Shown here in pieces: positions 47,701-57,700 of a stretch of DNA of 64,000 bases. Both the position numbers and the translations under genes were made by a program. Each line of letters starts with the position of its first letter. Position 1 is the stretch's first letter. This DNA is from Mactra quadrangularis (lineage: Eukaryota; Mollusca; Bivalvia; Venerida; Mactridae): contig CM046304.1 in assembly GCA_025267735.1 (NCBI GenBank), positions 682,001 through 746,000 on the forward strand, in the 5' to 3' direction. The notes under the pieces are model-generated. The model was not told where the DNA came from. It saw nothing but the letters and a program-made list of their open reading frames with translations, and did no database searches.

Positions 47701-50608
47701 GATACTAGCTAGTTAGATCGAGAATCTTGATAACCTTGGGGTACGAGAATGGATGATAATGTACCAAAATCTAATTGAAATATAACCTAATGTGAAATCT
47801 GTAATTTGAACGTTTCTTAGTTTTTAATATTAAATAATTGTCTTTGTTATTTCAATTAAGATATAACTTTGTAATGTGTATGATTTGTTTCAGGATGAAA
47901 TCAACTTTGAATTATTTCCAATGCAAGGTTTATCACATTATCAAATAATTTTATCAACATTACCTAAATATCGTCAAAATCAGACCAGCCCAGTACAACA
48001 TATAGCAACAAGTGAATTTGGTCGAAAACGTAAGTATGTTCAGTTGTTTTAAACAGAAGTATATTGGTAGACACGTGGTTAGTAAGCGAGAGGTCTCGGG
48101 TTCGAACCCAACCAGGATTTATTGCCAAATTGTTTATTTCTGTGAGCAAGAACTTTACCTGCGATTGCTTCACACCTCCAAAATGTAAATTGGTATCTGT
48201 AAGGATTTGTATAATTCCATTAAAATGATTTGATGCTTGGAGAATTAAATATTTCCCTGGGATATTATTTCTTCACATTACATTGTGTTGTAACATATTA
48301 ATAATTATCATGTTAATTTACATTACGTTTCGTTACGTTTCGTTACATTACATTACATTGCATTGCATTGTTATAACACATTTTATACTATGTTACGTTA
48401 CGTTACGTTACGTTACATTACATTACGTTACGTTACGTCACATCACTTTACATCACATCACATCACATCACATCACATCACATCACATCACATCACATCA
48501 CATCACATCACATCACATCACACCACACCACATCACACCACACCACACCACACCACACAACACCACACAACACCACACCACACCACACCACATCACACCA
48601 CATCACATCACATTACATTATATTTGTCATGTCATGTCATGTCATGTCATATCATGTCATGTCATGTCATGTCATGTCATGTCATGTCATGTCATGTCAT
48701 GTCATGTCATGTCATGTTATGTCATGTTATGTTATGTTATGTTATGTTATGTTATGTTATGTCATGTCATGTCATGTCATGTCATGTCATGTCATGTCAT
48801 GTCATGTCATGTCATGTCATGTTATATCATATTATATTACAGAGAACAGAGCAGCATTGTTAAGACCATCAGCTAGTTGGGTTGCTTCAGTATCATATTA
48901 TATTATATACAGTCGACATGAAGATACCATCAGACGTTCTTTAGAGATTGTCTTTAGTCGTCCACCACGTGATTACAACTTTGATCTGTTTGAAATCAGT
49001 TTAGAGTTCAGGAACAATGAACGAGGAATACGGAAGGCAGTCACTGGTGATTTCTATTATGTGTTTGAAAATGTTCCAAGTGGTATTTATAAAATAATGG
49101 TAAGTTAAAATGATATCTAAGGTTAGAAAGTTACCTCAATAAACGATCCAGGAAAAGATCGACGTCTTCGAGCGTTAATAATCTTTTGTAGTAAGAATGT
49201 TTTAAGACAGTAAGAGTGTTTATTGAAGGGATGTAACAATACAGTGAAAACTGTATTGCAATACATTGCATTACACAAAATCCATTTTGCAGAATCGAAA
49301 CTTAGATTTATAAATCCCCACCACGTGCATATGTGTCTTTTAATGGTCTTTTATATGTACGTTTAAATGATTTGTGTAAAATCACAAATGGACTGCATGT
49401 TAGACATGCTTAGTTTGAAACAGAATTTGGAAGAAAATTACTCTCCTATTTGAAAAATTGATTAACCCCCCGAAGAGATTATTTCAAGATTCCAACACAT
49501 TTTAACATTTTTTTCAAACCTTGAAATTTCAGATTCTGATAAAATCAATCGGTATTGTAAGTAACAACAAAAACTTGTTCAGGGAAATCAAACAGCCCCG
49601 TTTTCAGTAACTTCTGTTAGCTAACGTTATGGGTACGGGAGAACTCAACCGAAGACAACTCAACCCGTGCAATACTCAACTCAAAGTTGGGACAACTCAA
49701 TCTGTTAGCAGGATATTGAGTTGACTCGGGTTGAGTTGTCTATGGGTTGAGTTGTTCCGACACTTCCCTTATGGAACGTTTTGGAACGTTCAAGGTAACT
49801 GAACACGCTGCAGGTTAAAAACCGCGAGAATTCGTATTGCAATATTAACCGGTTAATCGTAACACCCCTAGTTTAAAGGCTAGATAAGTTACTTAGAGGT
49901 TAATGTTATTGAGAAATCATCAAGATCACAATGTTAAGTGTTTCTACAAATAAACAATAAGTCAAGTGTTATTGTTTTGTTACAAGTATCCAAAGTAGAT
50001 ATACTTTTCAGACACATAGAGAATATCCATCGATTTGGTGTAGGCCCAATCTGATTAAAACCCGATCTAAAATTTTCCGCTCGCATACTCGCTAATTCAA
50101 CGCTCTACAGGATATCTGTTTACGGAGATTGGTGTAGGCCCTAACATCGATCTTTTATTTTACCGAGTGAGCTCAAAAATACATCATAAGGAGTAGCGTA
50201 CCCATAAGAGAAAATGTCATTTTCTGAGCTCACACTAAAATAATTATATTTTACATCAAAATTGACATGCACTTTGTTTTCTTTTCTGTTTTTCTATGTT
50301 CTGTTAGATCTATTTTACACAATTAAAATACGACGTCGTTTCTCATGTAGGCCTAGGATGACGTTATTGTCTTTTTAGATGACGTCATTTTGACTTATCA
50401 AAATACCAGATTTCATATTTTCATCTAATCACATCACATTTCACCGTAAAGCAAGAAAGATAAGAAACTCATAGAAGTTTTGTTTTTATTTCAGTTATGG
50501 CCAATTGATGAATATTTCGCTCAACCAGGTCGATGTTTATGTCAACTGGCGGACGGAGCTTGTACCAACTGTGTAGCTACTGCTGTTGAAGACATCATTG
50601 TTGGATGA
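44775..50608 (+). CDS. Secreted protein resembling an IL-17 receptor ectodomain (no membrane segment)
   Basis: Seven exons, all GT-AG and in phase: 44775-44864, 45312-45354, 46171-46359, 47001-47098, 47894-48029, 48843-49099 and 50495-50608, giving 308 residues. Residues 1-22 form a signal peptide ending TTNA. A fibronectin-III-like module covers about residues 95-175: GYELILIKNNAKFCVVLDF, then FELFPMQGLSHYQIILSTLPK. This matches the strand and cysteine pattern of the IL-17 receptor first FnIII domain (strand E/L-rich, single Cys, then a Y-x-V/I strand ending LPK). A second beta-rich module (residues 186-284) ends in a cysteine cluster C285, C287, C294, C297, then TGA. N-glycosylation sequons NQT, NIS and NQT fit an extracellular protein. 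No transmembrane or SEFIR segment follows in any frame near the stop, so the product looks soluble, possibly a decoy or a splice form. The homology is inferred from pattern, not from a search. Confidence 0.72.
45794..46110. mobile_element. 3'-incomplete hAT MITE in intron 2
   Basis: Starts CAGGGCTCGAATTTAAGC like the copy at 28058, shares the GCGAGT-rich interior and TCGATAGTA words, and lacks a matching right terminus. Confidence 0.7.
46654..46864. mobile_element. MITE with CAGGGATTTTATATA termini, short copy
   Basis: The left end CAGGGATTTTATATAACCGT is inverted as TATATAGCATCCCTG at the right, with GATTTGTAACGAC and GTTACAAATC just inside. The longer relative is 51644-52139. Confidence 0.8.
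48310..48836. repeat. Compound pentanucleotide array at the 3' end of IL-17R-like intron 5
   Basis: Successive 5-bp blocks: GTTAC/ATTAC (about 48325-48430), ATCAC (48430-48520), ACCAC variants (48520-48600), ATGTC (48625-48715), ATGTT (48716-48760), ATGTC again to about 48825. The last block decays into the acceptor TTACAG at 48837-48842. Because five is not a multiple of three, several frames stay open and produce spurious long ORFs. Confidence 0.97.
49226..49870. mobile_element. hAT-type MITE related to 20829, with an internal foldback
   Basis: The ends AAGGGATGTAACAATACAGT and …AATCGTAACACCCCTA are inverted; flanks GTTTATTG and GTTTAAAG match 6/8. Inside, 49630-49770 is a palindromic insert of GAACTCAACC / GGTTGAGTTGTC words. 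Confidence 0.8.
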
Positions 50609-50668
50609 ATATATAAACCTTTTTAGAATGCCTATTCCAAAAGTCCTAACCAAATCCTATTTATAGGC

Positions 50669-50741
50669 ATTCGGAACACCTCGACCTTTCATGAATGAAT
50701 AATTATTGTTATTCGTAGCGAATGCCGAGGAGTTCCGAATG
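50669..50741. mobile_element. 73-bp minimal foldback element
   Basis: CATTCGGAACACCTCGACCT at the left and CGAGGAGTTCCGAATG at the right are inverted. It shares termini, and the words TTTCATGAATGAATAAT and ATTCGTAGCGAAT, with the 359-bp element at 8454-8812. Confidence 0.85.
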
Positions 50742-51072
50742 ATTTTTAGGATGAACCGATGCACATTTATTCAGGAGAAAAAGTGTCATTAGACAATTCC
50801 AAAATTAGCATTACTTAATTTCCAAAATGATTCAAACTGTGTTACAACTTACAAGGATAAACTTAAATTACAGTAAAATTGTTCCGAGTAGGCCTACACA
50901 ACATCAGTATTTCTCTCAAAGTTTATACTCTTGTAGAACTTTTGGAGGGAAAAGCATATATCTACATAGCTCTATATATCAATTTTATGTACATTATGAT
51001 AAATAATGATAGTTGTTGATTTAAATATATAAAATCACAATGTTTGAGTTATGTTTGTTTTAAGTGAATTTT

Positions 51073-51436
51073 GGGACTTAAATAGTCAGTTATTTCTCCT
51101 AGTGTACTTTGGAAATAGGTAGGTCCAATTAGTTGGATTACTCGGATTTTACCCTTACTTTTCAATGTCAGTTTGCCAAAGCTAATCTGAAATAACTTTT
51201 TTGTAAATCATTTAATTTGTAATAAGATTCAAGCGTAGTATTTTAAGGGTAAAGAACTATCTAAATTTCACCACTTCTGTAAATATCTTCATTAACAGGA
51301 AAGATATTAGATGAAATATTTTGTTATCCTTACATAGGAATTCAACGATATAATCCGAGGATTCCAACTGTAAGGACCTACTCACCAATTGGATTGCTTC
51401 AGATTTTATCAGGAAAAGATAACTGACTAAAGTCCC
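51073..51436 (+). mobile_element. Harbinger-type MITE (copy E)
   Basis: Same termini and body as copies A-C (364 bp); the left terminus has diverged (GGGACTTAAATAGTCAGTTA). The flanks are not clean. Confidence 0.85.
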
Positions 51437-51643
51437 TATATGTGATTATATTGATCCAATCAAAGATTGACTTATGAAGTAGATTGACCTTTTACAAGGG
51501 TCACTATGAACTTTGTGTATATGTATAGTGTTTTATATGAATATAATACAATTGTTTAAAAATATATGTTTGTTATTGTTTGTTTGAACTTCATGCATTT
51601 TTATTGCATAATTAACGAATGGATATAAATTTATCCACTATAT

Positions 51644-52139
51644 CAGGGATTCTATATAAGAGAGATTTGTAACGAAGTGCTTTTTTGAATTTTCTCGGTC
51701 GTCACTTTCTGTAACTGGCAGAAGCAGGTTGTACAAACTATTCCCGAGTTTAAAAACTTGATTTATGTTTTGTACATGTTTTCCATGCAACTTGTAAATG
51801 TTTCTGAAGTTTTTGACAAAAAATTGTGGCAATTATGACCGAAAAATGACTTTAGGTGGAGTAAAATGGGGCTAAAAATGGCAGATCGGCAGGAAAATGC
51901 ATTAGTTTGTGAAACAGTCTGTGAGCGTAATTTACCTCAAAGTCATCAAGAAACACATTTTTCCTAACATTTATGCCAATTTGAATGGTATTTGTACAAA
52001 ATTTCATGTGAATATCTTTATTTAAACTTGTTATACTTGTTTTCCGTATGGGCCAAAATAAAAGCGACGACAGTGAAATTTGATGAAAATCTATTACATT
52101 TACTTATTGTTACAAATCCGTGTTATATAAAATCTCTGA
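51644..52139. mobile_element. MITE with CAGGGATTCTATATA termini, perfect 7-bp duplication
   Basis: Inverted ends (CAGGGATTCTATATAAGAGA versus TTATATAAAATCTCTG), flanked by ACTATAT on both sides. 496 bp, no intact ORF. Confidence 0.85.
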
Positions 52140-52590
52140 CTATATTCATACCATTTTGCTATTTTAAGCACCAGCGTTATTGTTCTATTCGTTGGTTACC
52201 ACGATTGTGGTGCTCACGTGATAACAAAATGGCGGAGGTCACGTGATGTCCATCACATTGATTTTAACTTTGTCTTCATCTCTACGTATAAAATACATTC
52301 AAACTTTACTATACGTATAACTGGAACAAACTATGTCAAGTTAAATCTAATTTCGTCTAATTCTTATCTAGTTATACAATGTATTGTATGTAGCTCATCC
52401 TAATTCTTTATACAGACAAAATAAAGATCACCTTAAAGAACCTTAAGGACATGTATATATATTGTATTATCATTTAAACTTTTTAAGTCACTACACATTG
52501 ACCCCACCATCAGAATAAAATAGAGGAAAATCTAATGTCACGAAGAGGGTACGGGGGTCGAAGCCCAACCGGTGAGGTTAGAATACACTT

Positions 52591-52871
52591 CAGGCGCGCA
52601 GGAGCGGGCGGGGGCTGCAGGGCTGCAACCGTGGCCCCATTATTCTGACAAGCAGCGGCAATGGGACTGCGAGTTAATTTTTCATGACACATATTGAAAA
52701 TCTTGAGGTCTAATACAAAGATTTGTTTTTAAACAAAGGGGATACTGAAAGTGCTGGAAATCGAGTTTCAGAGGCTTACATTCACAAAAAAATTTGACCG
52801 GCGGGAGGGAACACCCCTCCTGTACCCACCCCATCTGCGGCCCCAATATTCAGATCCTTCCTACGCGCCTG
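52591..52871. mobile_element. CAGGCGCG-family MITE, 5-bp duplication CACTT (copy 2)
   Basis: CAGGCGCGCAGG at the left, inverted CTACGCGCCTG at the right, with CACTT on both sides (52586-52590, 52872-52876). The body is the same as 39983-40237. Confidence 0.92.
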
Positions 52872-53060
52872 CACTTTCATGTAAATTTGACAATAATGTT
52901 AATTTTCCTCCATTAATAAGGTAAATTAGACTAGTGGGGTGGTTGGTCCCCCTGATCACCCTCGCTAGATCCATCCATTACACACAGATAATATAATGTA
53001 TAGAAACACAGTGAACGTTTTTATCTTCCTTTTAACTCGAGAGATAAAGTCAAGTTTATA

Positions 53061-53294
53061 CAGTGCCATTTAAAAGATTTTTGAACAATGAAATTTTGAG
53101 TTGAGAGAAAAACGTGTCATACATACCACAAGAAATTTTAATTCTTTTTTCAATTTTTTTGTAAAATAGCTTAAATCGTTAGTTGACTAATAGACCAATT
53201 AAAGCAGATTTGGGAATGACTCTTTTTTACATTGGTAAATATGATACGATTTATAACAAAAATGTTTTTGTCCATAAACTTTTGGACGGTGCTG
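53061..53294. mobile_element. TA-flanked Tc1/mariner-type MITE
   Basis: CAGTGCCATTTAAAAGATTT versus inverted AAACTTTTGGACGGTGCTG, with TA flanks. The termini are related to those of the 44325 element. Confidence 0.75.
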
Positions 53295-53299
53295 TATTT

Positions 53300-54155
53300 C
53301 AATATTTAATCTCCGTTCCCCCGTACTGAACCTCAGTTAAATACATATACGTTAAAAATTGTCATATAAGGGTATAAATAGAATATTGAACTAAATTATA
53401 AAGAATACTTTAGTTGATTTGTAACTAGGATTTTAAAGTAAGTTTATAAATGTTTATTTTATTTTAATGTTGTACTGTCATTTCTTATTTCAGCAACATA
53501 TTGATTCAATTGTTTTCAATTATGTCTGGACTTAAAGCCGTGCTGATTTATGACCGATATTGTCCAGTGTTCCAGTTTATGCGACAATTTTATACCCTTG
53601 TATGTATATAACATGGCGGCTTGGGTACATTTTAGTATTCAGTGTGAAGGGAAAAATAGTTGCAAATACTATAAAGCGTAAAATTTAGATAGAACATTAA
53701 TGATTTGGTAAAATACTTAAATATTAGTTATAGCTTGATTTTGTGCTGTCAACTCTACAGGACCTGTGAACTTAGGTGTCGTGATTGGGGCGGAGGCACA
53801 GGTCGGGTGGGATATTCATCCCGATCGAAAAATGCTTTGAATTACCGAATGTCAAATAAACCGATCGGAACACTTTAAAACATGCTTAAAAGAGATTCAA
53901 TCAAGCTAAAATTCAAGACGAAATTAAAAAGAAAACAACACGTAAATATGTTAGTTACTCCTGATTCGTATACAAGACCGGATCTAGGGGTGTCACGAGT
54001 GAAGGGCACAGGTCGAGAGGGTTCGGGAGGGTACACTCAAAGGATAATATCCAATGTAAACATTGTGTTTACAATCTGTTTACAATAGTAAAATAATGTC
54101 CATGCATCACAATATTCACATAATAAGTAGACTAGTCTATTATTTTAAGTACACA
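53300..54155. other. Upstream DNA of the nuclear receptor
   Basis: No gene. A noncoding 5' exon may lie here or nearby, because an acceptor-like TTATAG precedes 54693; no donor was identified. Confidence 0.4.
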
Positions 54156-54158
54156 AAT

Positions 54159-54437
54159 CAGGGGCGGATCCAGGATTTTTTCTAGTGGGACCGAACTTTT
54201 TCTGGGGGGTCTAAACTTTCGAACCACAACAACATTATACACATTTTGCAGAAAAATGCAACATATTTATGATAAAAACTACATTACCATTAAATCTATG
54301 TTAAGCACCGAGAAAAATTGCTTTATGCTACTTAAAAATGACATACAGTCAAGAAATACACTAATGGAAAGGTACATTTTGGAAATTCTATGGGGTTTGG
54401 TCCGGACCCCCCTGACCCCCCGCTAGATCCGCCATTG
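54159..54437. mobile_element. GGGGCGGATCC-family MITE, perfect 5-bp duplication
   Basis: CAGGGGCGGATCCAGGAT to inverted CTAGATCCGCCATTG, flanked by CAAAT on both sides (54154-54158, 54438-54442). This copy best defines the family's target duplication. Confidence 0.92.
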
Positions 54438-54704
54438 CAAATATACATAATATACATGTTCTTATTTACGACATGTACTGTATATTTACCAATCATGGGT
54501 AACCATGCTCATCCGTGTATGACTAGTACTGTATATATGACTTTTTTTGTTCGAAAAAGTGACTTAATGATTTCTTAGCGTTCAAACTTGATATATTCCT
54601 CGTGACATAATTTTCATCAATTGATAGAAAATGTTCACTCTGTGATCTCGACGATCTTATATTTCATATTTCACACTGACGTTATATTATAGATTGTATT
54701 CGTG

Positions 54705-57700
54705 ATGTCAGAGGTTCTCGACTTGTCCAACAAAAGTCCACCTGCTGTGAACAATATAACAAAGAAAGCTAGGAAACATGACGTCAACAAGGAACCAGGC
54801 CCTAATTCTACCGTACCCCTCCCACCATGTAAAGTGTGTACAGGATCTGCTACTGGTTATCATTTTGGTGTAATAACTTGTGAAGCCTGCAAGGTTTGAA
54901 TGATTTTGATATTGTCTAGTTTAAATGAATATTTCTGCGCTTTCATGGAAATTTGACCTCAATGTCAAATTTCTTCATTAGTAGACTTAAGGTACGTGAA
55001 AAATCTGTCAGGCTATTAGAAGGTTAATTATGTGGCCAAGGTATCAGAGTCCGCAACTTTTGGTCTTAAAGTATCACATTCTTATATATAGTTCCCGTAT
55101 ACAAAACATATTTGTGCGTACTATTTTACGAATTTAAAGGCTCTAGTGCCAGTGGTATGTTGGTACTTGTTACAACTATTGATCCAGGAAAGATAGGTTA
55201 GGTTCACTAACCGCTATAAAATGATCTTAATTTGTGTTGACACCGAGTAAAGTAAAACAAAAGTTTAAAATCTTCACAATTACCTTTAAAATGTCATTTA
55301 AAGGAAGTAACTCTTATATGTCATAATTATTAATGTGAATATTTGTTTCAGGCCTTCTTTCGTCGTGCATTATTACACCAACATGAATTTACATCATTAT
55401 AAAATTTAATGATAATGCTCGAGCGATCCCAATGTAGCGTTAATTTTATCATTATCTCGGACTGTAATTGCAAGGGTATTTTCCGAGTAATCCGAATGTA
55501 GCGTTAATTTTATCATTATCTCGGACTGTAATTGCAAGGGTATTTTCCGAGTAATCCGAATGTAGCGTTAATTTTATCATTAACTCGGCATTTGATTACA
55601 ATGATATTATCCGAATAATCCGAATTAATTGTTTTTCATCATTACATCATCATGATACATAAATATGTTCTTCCATGTAAACACACGATAATGTACAAGT
55701 GATCCAATTGTTGCGTTCTTTTTATCATTATATTGGATTGTGATTTCTACAATAATGTCTGAGTTATATCTTTTACAGGCCTTCTTTCGTCGTGCACTAT
55801 TACACCAGCATGAATATAAATGTGTCAGAGATAATCAATGTACCATAGTCGATAAGAAATTAGGAAATTGTTCAGCTTGCCGTCTAAAAAAATGTAAAGA
55901 AGTAGGAATGTCCAAAGGAGGTTGGTTAGATAAAATATTTTATGATTTCTGTTTGATATTGTCTTCTATATAAATTGATACTTTCATGAAGTCCTTTTCT
56001 TTATAATTATAAAACCAGGTCCATATCACATTTTGTAGTGCACCAGGCAGGTATTAGAATCTAGTGTCCCGAATGTTGTACGGGTCCAAATCTCATCCGA
56101 AGCGGTTATACCTTTTAAGGATGTCGGCCCTATCCAACTTCTAAATCGGACCGACATTAGCATCTTCATTGGGCGTATCTATTCATTGAACTGTATATTA
56201 GAAAAATGAGTATCAGGCAAGATAGCTTACTTATACATGTATTTTAACCCCTAGTTATAATACAAAATGATTTACATGTTGGCATATATATAACTGTATT
56301 GAATGATATGAATGTATACATGCTGGTGTGCCATTGGGTTGGCTGATATGTAATGATAGAGATTACATAGAAAATTAAAACATGGACTCAAGTACAATGG
56401 GCACGTTCCGCAAGGCGATCGCTATCTAGCGCTTTTTGAAAGCATTTTTTTTGTAGCATAAGAGGTCTACGGAACGGTTTGTTTCAAGCTAGCAAATCCA
56501 AGATGGCGACTTTCTCAAACAAAAAGTGTCACCATGATTATTCTATTTAACCGCTTCGACGAAATACATGCATTAAATGAAATACAATGTATGTATCAGT
56601 ATTCTTGAATAAGAAACACGTTCCAACAGGGGGCGGCCATTTTGTAAAAGGCAGAAACGTTCCGAATGATACAGCTAGCAAGAAATAAACTTGCTGCGTA
56701 TCGCTAGCTAGCGATTCAACTTGCTCGATCGTAGCAGACCGTTCCGTAGGAAATCGCTACGAAGCGCTATCTAGCCATCACCTTGCGGAACGTGCCCAGT
56801 GCTTTATCATTTGAAATAAAACACTCATTTTAAATCATATGCTGATCAAACTGTCAAAACACTTGTATCTCAATTAAGACCTACTCGATATTATGGCAAA
56901 AACATGTCGACCAGCAATCTAGCGTAAATATGGAACTTAACTGTGTTCATATATTTATTATATATACCCAGGTGTAAGAAAAGGAAGATACTCTATCGCT
57001 GTTAGAACACGTGCTATAATTGAAGCAAAGGCATCTAAAGGTAAAGACGTAGCACTAACACAGCTACCAGCAATGAATATAGTACCTGGAGACAATACAA
57101 CATATATACCATTAGATTATACATCAATGTCTGCTGATAGAACATCATTTACTCCAGGAGTCTCTGAAGGTAGGACACATGTCTTTTACACGATAAGTCT
57201 TCTACTTCATAATGTTCTCAATGTGTATGGAACATAAGTACTCAAATTAACAAAACACAATGAAAGGCAAACATATGGCAAAAATCACAATGATATCGCC
57301 ACGTCATTTTTTCTCGAAGACGACAACAATTAACTCATTAAATGGCGTCATTTGACGATGAAAGAAAATAAAACCATTATTATCAAAATTAATCTGAATA
57401 TAAAAATATAATAAAGATACCATTTGAAAATTCTGGCAGGCCCGGTTCTAATCTATCAGCACAAAGTCAATGTGTGCACTTATTTAAAATGTGTTTTATA
57501 TCTACTGCAGTGTTTGTAATTTCTATGTTTTAATCTTCGTCGAACAGAGTCTCATCATCTTCAATATCAAATCTATACTTCTCAAAATGTATCTTCTCTG
57601 GTTCATTACTCACCACATAAAAATCTCCACCTCGTCTATTGAAACAAACCTTCCTTGGATTTTTAGCTTCTGTTTTAATTTCTCTGAGAACTTTACCAGT

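Noticed and set aside
48283..49108. Open frames of 159-197 codons of His/Ser/Thr/Met repeats
   Set aside because: They are frame-independent readings of the pentanucleotide array. Only the part after the acceptor at 48842 is a real exon.
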